A stretch of 64,000 bases of DNA from NCBI RefSeq assembly GCF_963676955.1, contig NZ_OY781461.1, positions 3,404,225 through 3,468,224 of the forward strand. The letters are read 5' to 3'. Origin of the DNA: an uncultured Desulfuromonas sp. (lineage in GTDB: Bacteria > Desulfobacterota > Desulfuromonadia > Desulfuromonadales > Desulfuromonadaceae). Position numbers and translations under genes: made by a program. Positions 50,175 to 59,219 of the stretch are shown here, one piece after another; position 1 is the stretch's first letter, and every line of letters starts with the position of its first letter. A model generated the notes under the pieces. It was not told the origin of the DNA and did not search any database. It saw only the letters and a program-made list of their open reading frames with translations.

Positions 50175-50765
50175 TCAATACAGCCGGCCATACGCATCAC
50201 GATAGCCTTGCAGAAGAGCAACTGCGGCCTCCCGACACACTCCGGTCTCAACCGCAATAGAGCGATCAGCCAATTTCTTTTGCCAATCCTCAGGCTTATC
50301 CCCTTCATCAAAACCGATGGCGCGTGCGTCTTCATCGCGAGCGCCACACACCAGCCGATGAATTCCCGCCCACGGGATAGCTCCCAGGCACATGGCACAG
50401 GGTTCCGTGGAGCTCACCAACTCGAAACGCCGTCCTTCAATCAGATCGAGGCGATGGCACCCCAAACGTTGCTGGGCCTGAATCAGGGCGACAATTTCAG
50501 CATGCAACACGGAACATCCCGCCGGCAACACCAGATTAACTCCGGCCGCCACCAGGCGGTGGTCGTCGGCATCAAACACAGCCGCGGCAAAGGGACCGCC
50601 CTGACTCGGGTGCTGACAATGGATATTTTTGTCGCCGAGAGTCAACACCCAATCCATGCGTTGTTCGACTGAAAGCAGTGGTTGAGTCAGCAGAGCTTCC
50701 TCATGTTGTATCCAGGGTGGCAGACACAAATTCAGAATGGGGGAACAGCATTGATCAGACATCAT
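50175..50765 (-). CDS. Cytidine/guanine deaminase-family nucleoside deaminase
   Basis: 196 aa. The zinc-dependent deaminase fold has H-A-E in SVLHAEIVALIQ (near 88) and P-C-x-x-C in STEPCAMCLGAIPWAG (near 121-124), giving the full zinc site and catalytic Glu. The N-terminal about 35 residues are not conserved. Closest in type to guanine or tRNA-adenosine deaminase relatives acting on free bases; the exact substrate cannot be decided. Confidence 0.85.
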   Translation of the reverse strand: MMSDQCCSPILNLCLPPWIQHEEALLTQPLLSVEQRMDWVLTLGDKNIHCQHPSQGGPFAAAVFDADDHRLVAAGVNLVLPAGCSVLHAEIVALIQAQQRLGCHRLDLIEGRRFELVSSTEPCAMCLGAIPWAGIHRLVCGARDEDARAIGFDEGDKPEDWQKKLADRSIAVETGVCREAAVALLQGYRDAYGRLY

Positions 50766-50974
50766 CTGCCTCCTTGAAATAGGTCACTGTCACGATAGCA
50801 GAGAGTTGCCCGCCACGTCCAAACATCTCCCGAAATAATCATTGGCCACCTCACGGTTTTGCAGAATCGGCTGATTTCAGGACACCCTATCCGTACACCA
50901 TCTGTACAACGCAAACAAAAAAGTGAAACCAGCTAATTCTCCCTCCGCTTCGAGTCTCAATAACGGATCTGCAA

Positions 50975-51007
50975 AATAAAAAACCCGTCACCTTGCGGTA
51001 ACGGGTT
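50975..51007 (-). terminator. Terminator hairpin after the first tRNA-Leu 3' fragment
   Basis: AACCCGT and ACGGGTT around an inner ACC/GGT stem, with minus-strand T-run. Confidence 0.7.
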
Positions 51008-51172
51008 GTTTTATTTTGGTGCCGAAGGGGAGACTCGCCCACTCTGTCGTTGCCGTCACGGCAACTCCGGCGTCGGCTCCCCTACGCTCGCTGACGCGGC
51101 CGTCCATGGCCGCTTTTCCGACATTCAGTCGGCGCTTGCTCCGCTTCGAGTCTCCAAAACCGCTATACTAAA

Positions 51173-51204
51173 TAAAAAAACCCGACGCTTTGCAGCATCG
51201 GGTT
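51173..51204 (-). terminator. Terminator of tRNA-Leu copy A
   Basis: AACCCGACGCT and AGCATCGGGTT around TTGC, with seven T on the minus strand. Confidence 0.8.
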
Positions 51205-51213
51205 GATTTTATT

Positions 51214-51301
51214 TGGTGCCGAAGGGGAGACTCGAACTCCCACGCCCTAACGAGCACATGAACCTGAATCATGCGTGTCTACCAGATTCCACCACTTCGG
51301 C
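51214..51301 (-). tRNA. tRNA-Leu (CAG), copy A
   Basis: 88 nt with encoded CCA and a long variable arm (type II). Acceptor GCCGAAG with CTTCGGC; anticodon loop TTCAGGT, anticodon CAG; T-arm with GTTCGAGTC. Identical to copy B at 53764-53851. Confidence 0.93.
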
Positions 51302-51604
51302 TTGAAGTGGGGAATTTATAGCAAACCAAGGCGATAATTGCAAACAGAATTCGAACAAATTTTTCAGTCGGCGCGTGCTCCGCTTCGAGCCTCAATGGAT
51401 CTACAAAATAAAAAACCCGACGCTTTGCAGCATCGGGTTGATTTTATTTGGTGCCGAAGGGGAGACTCGCCCACTCTGTCGTTGCCGTCACGGCAACTCC
51501 GGCGTCGGCTCCCCTACGCTCGCTGACGCGGCCGTCCATGGCCGCTTTTCCGACATTCAGTCGGCGCTTGCTCCGCTTCGAGTCTCCAAAACCGCTATAC
51601 TAAA
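51302..51604. repeat. tRNA-Leu-derived repeat array, right part
   Basis: About 300 bp without a gene. A stretch of about 135 bp unique to this place includes a second CTCCGCTTCGAG unit (51378) and a terminator (51407-51439). Then comes the second tRNA-Leu 3' fragment (51449-51468) and the same spacer as at 51038-51172, here ending at 51604 where the group II intron begins. Distance between the two repeat copies is 432 bp. Confidence 0.7.
51407..51439 (-). terminator. Terminator hairpin within the array
   Basis: AACCCGACGCT and AGCATCGGGTT around TTGC, the same as at 51173 and 53723. Confidence 0.7.
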
Positions 51605-53722
51605 ATCGAGTAGGGTGAGGTGAGATGGTCAATTCTCACCTCATCCCTCTCACAGAACCGTGCGTACGGGCCTCGTACACGGCTCCTGTTCATTCTTCTC
51701 TCTAATAGCTCTGAGGCAGATAGCCCGTCTCTACTCTGCTTAGATCAAAAAGTCCCTGCTTTGCAAACCAGATGTTCGGCATTGCATAGTTGGCCAGGTT
51801 GCTGGCGGCATTGCGCCATGAGTTCATTTTGATGGCCTTGAACTCGCCCTGATAGCCTAGCTGCCGGAGTCTGCGGTGGAGCCGTTGCGGCTTTTTCCAC
51901 AGTGTCAGCTGCTTGGCTCGCAGGCGTCGGCGAATCCACCGGGACAGTTTTCTGAACTGCTCGCGGCAGTTGGCTACCCGGAAGTAGTTGGTGAATCCAC
52001 GCAGTACCGGGTTCAGGTCGTGGATGACCTTGGCCAGATTGACTGGTGTATTGCGCCGGGTGATCCGCTTCACCTTGGCTTTGAACTGTCGAACCTTCTC
52101 GCTCTGTATGCGTGTGTACCGGCTCGTGATGATGACTCCGAGATAGGGTACGCCTTCGCTGCTGTGAACAATCCGGCTCTTGCGTTCGTTGACCCTCAGG
52201 TGAAGGGTTTCTTCCAGATAGTTTCTTGCCACGTTGAAGGCGTTTTCCGCCCCGCTTCTTGATCCACACAGGATCAGGATATCGTCCGCGTAGCGGACGA
52301 TTCGATGCCCTCGGTTTTTCATGTGCTGGTCGAAGGCGTCGAGGTAGACGTTGGCGATTAGCGGACTGATCACCCCGCCTTGGGGGCTCCCTTGTTCGCT
52401 TGCTTGCCAGCCGTCTTGCGTCATGTTCCCGCTTTGCAGAAACAGCCGAATTAATCCCAGTATGCTTCCATCGGTCACCCGGCGACGAATGCTCTGGATG
52501 ATCTGGTCATGGTCTAGGGTGTCGAAGCATTTCGACAGGTCCATGTCCACCACCCAGCGCCGTTGGTAGCGCCTGATAAACAGGCTGGCTTTGGCGATCG
52601 CCTGATGGGCACTGCGGCCCGGACGATAACCGTAGCTGGACGGATGAAAGTCAGGATCAAAGATCGGCTGCAAGATGTCCAGCAGTGCCTGCTGGACGAC
52701 ACGGTCACGAACCGTCGGGATTCCGAGCCGGCGGACGCCGCCGTCAGGCTTGGGGATTTCTACCCGCCTCACTGGCTTTGGTCGATAGCTCTTGTCCTTG
52801 AGTTCGCCCACAAGGGCGGCGATTTCTTCCGGCAGGTGGTCGGCAAAGTCCTCTACGCTCTGGCCGTCGATTCCGGCCTTGCCTTTGTTGGACCTGATTT
52901 TCGCGTATGCCCGAAGTAGTCTCTGTTCGTGTAACAGCCGGTCGTAGAGACTGTAGTAAATTTTCGCCATCTCTTGTGCTTCCTGCGTTTTCCTTCCTCG
53001 ACGGTGAGCGCGTTTTGCCTGCCCTTCCTGGCCCGAGTGCCGACCTTTTCTATCCCGATGGGCAATATGGCTGCGGCATGGTTCGGGTTGCTTGGACGTG
53101 GACGGTTCGTTGCGGCAGTCTGCTTTCCCCTCAACCGCATGCAACGTACCTCGCCTCGTCAGGCGACTTCGTGTCCGGCCCTACGCCTTGCCGTCGTTTC
53201 CGGAAACTTTCGAATGAACTTCATCCCTTCGCGTTCTGATGAGGCTTTTGGCGCTCACCAGCCCCTGACGACTGAGCGACAGGTCATCCCGGTTTTATCC
53301 TCCAGTCTGTTACCAGCTTTCTCAGGCCGGGACTTCTTCACTACTACGGATTCATCTGCCACCTCGCACCGCGTCGAAAGACCTTGAGTCTCCTCTTGTG
53401 CCTTTCTTACCCGACGCCTTGACCGACAGCTTCGGGACAATACGAGGCTTCCCCAGTTACCTTCCGGCTCCCGGTAAACTACCCCATCCTCAATCACGCT
53501 ACGGGGTACGATCAGGTATCGGGCTTCGCGTTATTTAGCACGCTTACCCCCCCCGTAGCGCCGAATCAGGTTCGCTTGCGCTATGTGCAGTTTACTTCCT
53601 ATCGCTTCCTTCAGACCCTGCCGTTGCCAGAAACGCCCTTGCGATTCGGATTGTCTTCCCCCTGATCGGGGCGACGCCTGTTTCTTTCAACAGGCCGGGT
53701 TTGCCAGCTCCGCTGGGCAAAC
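51605..53722 (-). mobile_element. Group II intron (IIC-type insertion behind a terminator)
   Basis: 2118 bp. Both ends are fixed by comparison with the uninterrupted repeat copy: ACTAAA|TAAAAAAACCC at 51169-51183. On its sense (minus) strand it starts GTTTGCCC and ends CTCGAT. Near the 3' end stands domain V (GAGCCGTGTACGAGG ... GCACGGTTCTGTG, about 51650-51690), followed by domain VI. The reverse-transcriptase gene lies in domain IV. The target is directly after the T-run of a tRNA-Leu terminator, the habit of group IIC introns. The 5' end differs from the usual GUGYG. Confidence 0.85.
51702..52970 (-). CDS. ltrA: Group II intron reverse transcriptase/maturase
   Basis: 422 aa from ATG 52970 (AGGA upstream); frames reaching 53144 run through intron RNA. 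RT domain from about residue 20 with IPTVRDRVVQQALLDIL, the FDTLDHD block, QGSPQGGVISPLIANVYLD and the catalytic YADD (near 240). The maturase domain X/GIIM follows, with YLGVIITSRYTRI and LRGFTNYFRVANC. No HNH endonuclease is visible at the C-terminus, as usual for class C. It should promote splicing and retrohoming of the intron. Confidence 0.9.
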   Translation of the reverse strand: MAKIYYSLYDRLLHEQRLLRAYAKIRSNKGKAGIDGQSVEDFADHLPEEIAALVGELKDKSYRPKPVRRVEIPKPDGGVRRLGIPTVRDRVVQQALLDILQPIFDPDFHPSSYGYRPGRSAHQAIAKASLFIRRYQRRWVVDMDLSKCFDTLDHDQIIQSIRRRVTDGSILGLIRLFLQSGNMTQDGWQASEQGSPQGGVISPLIANVYLDAFDQHMKNRGHRIVRYADDILILCGSRSGAENAFNVARNYLEETLHLRVNERKSRIVHSSEGVPYLGVIITSRYTRIQSEKVRQFKAKVKRITRRNTPVNLAKVIHDLNPVLRGFTNYFRVANCREQFRKLSRWIRRRLRAKQLTLWKKPQRLHRRLRQLGYQGEFKAIKMNSWRNAASNLANYAMPNIWFAKQGLFDLSRVETGYLPQSY

Positions 53723-53754
53723 TAAAAAAACCCGACGCTTTGCAGCATCGGGTT
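53723..53754 (-). terminator. Terminator of tRNA-Leu copy B (intron target)
   Basis: AACCCGACGCT and AGCATCGGGTT around TTGC; on the minus strand its T-run ends TTTTTTTA, immediately followed by the intron. Confidence 0.85.
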
Positions 53755-53763
53755 GATTTTATT

Positions 53764-53851
53764 TGGTGCCGAAGGGGAGACTCGAACTCCCACGCCCTAA
53801 CGAGCACATGAACCTGAATCATGCGTGTCTACCAGATTCCACCACTTCGGC
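53764..53851 (-). tRNA. tRNA-Leu (CAG), copy B
   Basis: Identical in sequence to copy A (51214-51301), with the same downstream terminator. 5' flanks of the two copies diverge directly after CTTGAAG. Confidence 0.93.
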
Positions 53852-53912
53852 TTGAAGCGAGACGTTTTATAACAAACGGTCTGGGCAAATGCAACAAAAA
53901 AATCGTTGCGGC

Positions 53913-55508
53913 TTATCCTTCTTTCAGCTCAGCGGCCGGAACCGCCATCACCGTACGAAATTCTTGGACCGTCACCAGCCCGGGAGGAGCATTTTTCACC
54001 CGTTTAACATGTTTACCATGAGCCACCATCACTTCGACTTTCGCGTTGTTTTTGCCGCGACAAAAGCGCGCGGCAATGGCAGCGGCAAACAACACATCTT
54101 CCTCGGCAACATCAGCGCCGTCACACTTGAGGACGACATGGCTGCCCGGCATCAGGTGGGCATGAAACCACAGGTCGTCGCCTTTGAGCATGTGTTTGCT
54201 TAAATAGTCGTTGGTCTTGTTATTGCGTCCCCACAGCACCGGCCAACCGGCAGGTGAAACGGTTTTACGCACCAGATCCGCTGGTGACGTTCGCCGTGTC
54301 TCACGATTCAAAAAATTTTGTGGTCGATAGATCCCGGCTTCGATCAGTTCCTGACGAATGACTTCCTGGTCGCCGGCAGAGTCGCTCTCCAGTTGTTCGG
54401 CAATTTCGTCAAGCCAGGTCATCTCCTGCTCCGTCTGTTCATGACGACGCAGGCAGTGGTCGAGCCCGCGCTTGGCTTTACTATAGCGTTTGTAATACTG
54501 ATCGATATTTTCCTGGGGTGTCTTTGCACAATCCAGGGATAACCGACAGAGCACAGGTGGCTCCTGATAGTAATCCGTCACCTCAACCTCCGTCATGCCC
54601 CGTTTGAGCAGATGACGTTGGGCAGAAAGCAGATCCGCCTGCTGACGAAACAGGTCCGCCTGTTCACATTCCTGCCATTGCGCATCAATGCTCGCTAAAC
54701 GTTTATGAAGACGTTTGAGGGCTTTTTTGACCACTTTGCCCAGATCATCCGGTCCTTTTCCCGAGCCATGTTCACGGGCATAACGACTCAGGTCCGCGAC
54801 GGCATCATCGTCGCCGGTCAACCACATCGTCAACCGCTTGCCCTGGCAACGGGGCTTAAGTTGTCCCTGCTGCCATGCCGTGACAAAATCATCAACACAC
54901 TGACTCAGAGCGCCCTTTTCTCCGCCTCGAGCCAGAAAAGAGGCCACGGCACGACTCATTGGCACGACACGCTCAAGCAAAAACATTTGCACGGATTCGG
55001 GCTCACCATGTTCATGTAACCAGCGAGGAAGCTCCGCCAGGGCAATCGTCTTCTTTGCCGGCAAAGGGTGTTTTACCGGCTGAGGGTGCTGGCGATGAAG
55101 AGCGTCAACAAGCTGTTCATTTTCATCCAGCAAACGTAGATTGGCATCACGACCAAAAAATGTTGCCACCAGTGTGTAAGCGCTGCCCTCTTTACCGTTA
55201 AAACCCACGCGGACGATCCGATCCGTTGCATCCAGTTGAATGGATTCAAGACGGTGCAGGCGTGATCGCAGCAATTGGCAAAAGCGTGGTGGACGCAGCG
55301 GATTGCGATCACTCTGATCGGTCAGATACATTTCGCCGGCTGCTGGGCCGAGACGCATCAGCAAACGCACTTCATGACGACCATTCCAAAGTTTGAACAC
55401 CAGGGTATCGGCCTGAGGCTGGTAAATTTTGTTGATGAGTGCGCCGTGCAATTGCGCTTGCAACTGTCGGATGAGGGCATCGAGAAAAAAGTAATCCATA
55501 TCATTCAC
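53913..55508 (-). CDS. NFACT/Rqc2-family ribosome quality control protein
   Basis: 531 aa. NFACT-N fold at the start (MDYFFLDALIRQLQAQL, INKIYQPQADTL), a central coiled coil (about 270-400, VKKALKRLHKRLAS, YYKRYSKAKRGL) and a C-terminal NFACT-R domain with GRNNKTNDYLSKHM (near 445-458), DLWFHAHLMPGSHVVLK and KHVKRVKNAPPGLV. This is the layout of bacterial RqcH, which adds Ala tails to chains stalled on 50S subunits; also annotated as fibronectin-binding protein. It is a single gene next to tRNA-Leu. Confidence 0.9.
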   Translation of the reverse strand: MNDMDYFFLDALIRQLQAQLHGALINKIYQPQADTLVFKLWNGRHEVRLLMRLGPAAGEMYLTDQSDRNPLRPPRFCQLLRSRLHRLESIQLDATDRIVRVGFNGKEGSAYTLVATFFGRDANLRLLDENEQLVDALHRQHPQPVKHPLPAKKTIALAELPRWLHEHGEPESVQMFLLERVVPMSRAVASFLARGGEKGALSQCVDDFVTAWQQGQLKPRCQGKRLTMWLTGDDDAVADLSRYAREHGSGKGPDDLGKVVKKALKRLHKRLASIDAQWQECEQADLFRQQADLLSAQRHLLKRGMTEVEVTDYYQEPPVLCRLSLDCAKTPQENIDQYYKRYSKAKRGLDHCLRRHEQTEQEMTWLDEIAEQLESDSAGDQEVIRQELIEAGIYRPQNFLNRETRRTSPADLVRKTVSPAGWPVLWGRNNKTNDYLSKHMLKGDDLWFHAHLMPGSHVVLKCDGADVAEEDVLFAAAIAARFCRGKNNAKVEVMVAHGKHVKRVKNAPPGLVTVQEFRTVMAVPAAELKEG

Positions 55509-55579
55509 TTATGTGAGGTTCTTGCTGAACCTTTTTGGCCGTGGTAGTATCCGGTCGATTCTTAACCCATTGAGACCTT

Positions 55580-56485
55580 ATGAATAAAGAAACCTTACAG
55601 AATTACCTTGAAGCAGCGCCGTTTTTCTTATTTGTCGCCATCGCCCGCCTGTTGCCCCGCCTGTGGGCGCTAAAACTGGGACGACAGCTGGGCCGCGTCA
55701 GCCGTTTTTTTCAACCGCAACGTGTGGCCACGGCCCGAGACAATTTGCGCCGGGCGTATCCCGATAAAGACAGCGCCTGGATCGAGACCATGATCCGCAA
55801 GGTGTTTGAACACCTTGGTATCAGCAGTATGGAGATGCTGCGTCTCAACCACTTTACCACCCGCCGTGATGTCGAAGCCCATTTTACCTTTGAAGGGATG
55901 GAACATCTCCAGGCGCTCAAGGAGCAACAGCAGGGCGCGTTTCTGCTCACCGGCCATGTCGGCTTTTGGGAGGCAGGCACCTTTTTCATGCCGATTCTCG
56001 GCTATCCGGTCGACTTTGTCGCCAAAAAAATCCGCAACCCGTTTGTCGATCGTTTCATTCAAAAGCAGCGTGAAGGTGCCGGTGGCCGCTGTCTCGACAG
56101 CAAAAAAGGCGCCCGCCGCATTATCCGCGCACTGGCCGACCAACGGATGGTGTGTCTGCTGCTTGATCAGCATATCTCGAAAAAACAGGCGGTGGTGGTT
56201 AATTTCTTTGATCGACCAGCCTATGCGACACCGATCATTCCACAGATTGCCCTGAAAAACCAGACGCCCATCGTTCCGGTGTTTGTCTATCGTCAGGAGG
56301 ATTACAATTATCGGGTTGTGGTGCATCCGCCGTTGGTGTTTGACGGACCCGCCGGCAAGGAAGCGATTCAGGCCTGTACCCAGAAACTCACCGATGTGGT
56401 TGAAGAAGCCATCCGTCTGCAGCCGGACCAGTGGTTCTGGGTGCATCGACGCTGGCGTAAATCTGCGGAACGGCAGACGTCATGA
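55580..56485 (+). CDS. LpxL/HtrB-family lipid A acyltransferase
   Basis: 301 aa. One N-terminal membrane segment (PFFLFVAIARLLPRLWAL), then the acyltransferase H-x4-[DE] motif in LLTGHVGFWEAG (near 122-130) and conserved LLLDQH, VPVFVYRQ and QWFWVHRRW. It transfers a secondary acyl chain to lipid A precursors at the inner membrane. The stop overlaps the trmL start by 4 nt. Confidence 0.88.
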   Translation: MNKETLQNYLEAAPFFLFVAIARLLPRLWALKLGRQLGRVSRFFQPQRVATARDNLRRAYPDKDSAWIETMIRKVFEHLGISSMEMLRLNHFTTRRDVEAHFTFEGMEHLQALKEQQQGAFLLTGHVGFWEAGTFFMPILGYPVDFVAKKIRNPFVDRFIQKQREGAGGRCLDSKKGARRIIRALADQRMVCLLLDQHISKKQAVVVNFFDRPAYATPIIPQIALKNQTPIVPVFVYRQEDYNYRVVVHPPLVFDGPAGKEAIQACTQKLTDVVEEAIRLQPDQWFWVHRRWRKSAERQTS

Positions 56486-56964
56486 TTGATCCGCCTTTTC
56501 ATATTGTCCTCGTCGAACCGGAGATCCCACCCAACACCGGCAATATTGCCCGGCTGTGCGCCGGCACCCAGACGCATCTGCATCTGGTCGGCACGTTGGG
56601 CTTTTCTCTGGATGATCGCTACCTGAAACGCGCCGGTCTTGATTATTGGCCCCATGTCCCCTTGCACCGCTGGGACAGCCTGGAGCAACTGGAACAGGCT
56701 CACCCCGATGGTCGCTGGTGGTACACATCGAAAACCGCCCGTCGCGTCCACAGCCAGGCGACTTTTCAGCCGGGAGATTTCATCGTGTTCGGCAAGGAGA
56801 CCAAGGGCTTGCCCAAAGATCTGCTCGCGCGTTATCCGGAACGCTGTCTGCGCATTCCCATGAGTTGTGATGCGGTGCGCAGCCTCAACCTGTCTACCTC
56901 GGCGGGTATTGTTCTCTACGAGGCCCTGCGCCAGGTTGGCGCCCTGGAGAACGCTTCGGGTTAA
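56482..56964 (+). CDS. trmL: tRNA (cytidine/uridine-34 2'-O)-methyltransferase
   Basis: 160 aa, SPOUT fold: VEPEIPPNTGNIARLCAGT (near 12-30) at the start, FGKETKGLP in the middle and SLNLSTSAGIVLYEALRQ (near 136-153) forming the knot that binds S-adenosylmethionine. It methylates the wobble ribose of certain leucine tRNAs. It is translationally coupled to the acyltransferase gene. The stop codon overlaps that of the converging murJ (shared TTAA). Confidence 0.93.
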   Translation: MIDPPFHIVLVEPEIPPNTGNIARLCAGTQTHLHLVGTLGFSLDDRYLKRAGLDYWPHVPLHRWDSLEQLEQAHPDGRWWYTSKTARRVHSQATFQPGDFIVFGKETKGLPKDLLARYPERCLRIPMSCDAVRSLNLSTSAGIVLYEALRQVGALENASG

Positions 56965-58526
56965 CCCCGCCGCAGCTTGCGCTGCACCATGGCCTGCAAC
57001 TCCTTAAGTTCGGCAATCTTCACCAGACGGCCCACCAGCAGATAACTCGCCACACCGGCCGCCACGCCAGCGCCAAGAAGTGTCGCGTTGGCCAGGGTCA
57101 GGCCTGTTGACCACTCGCCCAGCAGCAGAATCCGCTCCACCACCAGCGCCATAACACTACAGGCCAGCAGAGCTTTAACGGTTGTCAGCCACAGAGATTT
57201 CAAACCGAGTCTGCCGATCTTGCGCTGCAACATCACCAGCAGGATCACACTGTTGACCACCGAGGACAGCGTCAAAGCCGCCGCCAGCCCGACATGCTGA
57301 AACGGCCCCATAAGCAGCAGGCCGAACGCCACATTGGCCAGCAACGTCCAGAAGGAGATCCACACCGGCGTCCGCGTGTCCTGAAGGGCATAAAAGGTCG
57401 GCACGATCACCCGACTGATACCGACAAACACCAGACCCGGCGCATACGCCGCCAAAGCCAGAGCGGTCTGCTGCACATCGGCAAATCCAAACGCTCCCTG
57501 CATAAACAACTGACTGAAAATCGGCTCCGCACAGACGATCAGCCCGACTCCTGCGGGCAACGTCACCAGGACGATCAGGCTCAAGGCGTAACGCAGAGAG
57601 TGCTTGACCTCATCCACCTCGCCTGCCGCGGCCTGACGACTCATGGTCGGCAGCACGGCTTGAGCCAGAGAAACGATGAAGATCCCCTGCGGAAATTCAA
57701 ACAGACGCTGGCCGTAATACAGATAGGACACACTGCCCTGCTCCAAAAACGAGGACAACAGGCGCGTGACAACCACGTTGATCTGATAAATGGCCACTCC
57801 GGCAATGCCCGGCACCATCAATAAAGCGATGCGCCGTACTGTTGAATCGCGCCAGTTCCAGTGCCAGCCGAGGCGAAGATCGTAACGCCTCAACACCGGC
57901 AGCGTCATGGTCAACTGCAACACGCCCCCGACTATGACCCCCCAGGCCAGTGCTTCGACAGGCATGACAAACCGGTGATGAAACAACAGAGCGCTGCCGA
58001 TCATCGCCAGATTGAGCACCAGCGGAGAGATGGCCGGAACAAAGTAGTGGCCATAAACATTCAGCACACCGGTCAACAACGCCAGCAGGCTGACAAAGAA
58101 AATGTAGGGGAACATGATGCGGGTCAGATCAACGGTCAATTCCAGCTTTCCGGCAATCTCCCCGAAACCGTGGGCGATCATCTGCACCAACCCCGGTGCC
58201 AGAACAATGCCGAGCATGGTCACCACAACCATAACCGTGGCCAACAAAGACCAGCACAGCACCATCACCCGCTGCGCGGCTTGCTCTCCCTGTTGCTCAC
58301 GCACCTGACTGAAGGTCGGCACAAAAGCCGCAGTCAGTGACCCTTCGGCGAAAAAACGCCGCAACAGATTCGGTATGGTGAACGCCATAAAAAAGGCATC
58401 ACTGCCAAACCCGGCACCAAACAGCGTAGCGATCACCATATCCCGCGCCAATCCGGCAAAACGGCTGATCAGGGTCGCCAGACTGAGAATTCCGGCAGCC
58501 AGTGTGATTTTCCTTCGTTCTGACAT
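56961..58526 (-). CDS. murJ: Lipid II flippase MurJ
   Basis: 521 aa from ATG 58526; a TTG three codons upstream is possible, and no clear ribosome binding site decides. Fourteen or so transmembrane segments; the MviN motif region FGAGFGSDAFFMAFTIPNLLRRFFAEGSL (split, about 36-64) is typical, as are GVLNVYGHYFVPAISP and SQRLFEFPQG-like GQRLFEFPQGIF. It flips lipid II to the periplasmic face for peptidoglycan synthesis. It converges on trmL. Confidence 0.93.
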   Translation of the reverse strand: MSERRKITLAAGILSLATLISRFAGLARDMVIATLFGAGFGSDAFFMAFTIPNLLRRFFAEGSLTAAFVPTFSQVREQQGEQAAQRVMVLCWSLLATVMVVVTMLGIVLAPGLVQMIAHGFGEIAGKLELTVDLTRIMFPYIFFVSLLALLTGVLNVYGHYFVPAISPLVLNLAMIGSALLFHHRFVMPVEALAWGVIVGGVLQLTMTLPVLRRYDLRLGWHWNWRDSTVRRIALLMVPGIAGVAIYQINVVVTRLLSSFLEQGSVSYLYYGQRLFEFPQGIFIVSLAQAVLPTMSRQAAAGEVDEVKHSLRYALSLIVLVTLPAGVGLIVCAEPIFSQLFMQGAFGFADVQQTALALAAYAPGLVFVGISRVIVPTFYALQDTRTPVWISFWTLLANVAFGLLLMGPFQHVGLAAALTLSSVVNSVILLVMLQRKIGRLGLKSLWLTTVKALLACSVMALVVERILLLGEWSTGLTLANATLLGAGVAAGVASYLLVGRLVKIAELKELQAMVQRKLRRG

Positions 58527-58706
58527 AAGCACCAAAAGGGATTATTTTATTTTAATACCAAATAAAACAGAAGTAACATACTGATATCACAAAATAATAC
58601 AAACAACAGTTAGCAGGTTATAATGTTGACACAGCACTCAATGCAGTGCTATAACCTCTCTTCGTTACCAGATAAAAATAACAACACCAATTGATGGAGA
58701 AATTCA

Positions 58707-58970
58707 ATGGCTAATCATAAGTCTGCACTGAAGCGTAACAAGCAAAGCATCGTTCGTCGTGATCGCAACACGCAAGCCCGTTCCACCATGCGCACCATGG
58801 TGAAAAACGTTCGTCTGGCTGTTGCTGAAGAGAACAAAGAAGCCGCCACCGCAGCACTGACCAAAGCGGTTCCGTTCATCGACAAGATGGCGACTCGCGG
58901 CATCATTCACAAAGCGACGGCCAGCCGTAAAATCAGTCGTCTGACCAAACTGGTCAACACTCTCGCTTAA
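58707..58970 (+). CDS. rpsT: Ribosomal protein S20
   Basis: 87 aa, ATG with GATGGAGA upstream. [14 protein letters not shown] at the start, then [14 protein letters not shown] and [20 protein letters not shown], the S20 pattern throughout; basic and helical. It binds 16S rRNA in the small subunit. It is alone, with a strong terminator. Confidence 0.97.
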   Translation: MANHKSALKRNKQSIVRRDRNTQARSTMRTMVKNVRLAVAEENKEAATAALTKAVPFIDKMATRGIIHKATASRKISRLTKLVNTLA

Positions 58971-58992
58971 GCGCTTCACCACAGAGTGAGTT

Positions 58993-59024
58993 AAAAAAAG
59001 GAGCCTTTCAGGCTCCTTTTTTTT
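58993..59024 (+). terminator. Terminator of rpsT
   Basis: GGAGCC (59000-59005), loop TTTCA, GGCTCC (59011-59016), flanked by A-run and eight T. Confidence 0.92.
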
Positions 59025-59100
59025 GTTCAGCCTTGTGTAAGTATCCCCCGATCAAACCGGGAAATTTAACGCAATCTTCAAAATCAAAACACTTCTTGCC

Positions 59101-59126
59101 GTCATTCCCGCCTGCGCGGGAGTGAC
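59101..59126. repeat. REP-like palindrome
   Basis: GTCATTCCCGC (59101-59111), CTGC, GCGGGAGTGAC (59116-59126), with one G-T pair. Palindromes of this type are dispersed in many proteobacterial genomes; only this copy is in the window. Confidence 0.55.
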
Positions 59127-59219
59127 GTAAAAGAAAGATTGTCGTATCAGGGTGGTTCATATTCCCGGAGCCGCCAAACTTTTTTGGCCCCTAAAAAGCT
59201 AAGGGATGACTCTTTGTCG

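Larger units (their letters stand above)
50766..51213. repeat. tRNA-Leu-derived repeat array, left part
   Basis: No gene. It contains the first CTCCGCTTCGAGTCTC unit (50945), a terminator (50975-51007), a fragment identical to the 3' end of tRNA-Leu (TGGTGCCGAAGGGGAGACTC, 51017-51036), a spacer of about 135 bp (51038-51172) and a further terminator leading to the intact tRNA-Leu. The segment 51011-51306 is repeated at 51443 onwards (interrupted by the intron). Short open frames here (for example 51006-51206) are products of the repeat, not genes. Confidence 0.7.

Noticed and set aside
51006-51206. Small ORF, and its near copy at 51375-51623
   Set aside because: Both are translations of the tRNA-Leu fragment, spacer and terminator repeat; no ribosome binding site and no protein-like composition.
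53255-53497. ORFs in the region 52974-53497
   Set aside because: They lie in the 5' RNA domains of the group II intron and are explained by that structure.
56961-56964. Overlapping stop codons of trmL and murJ as a special signal
   Set aside because: The shared TTAA of converging genes is a common compact arrangement and shows nothing further.
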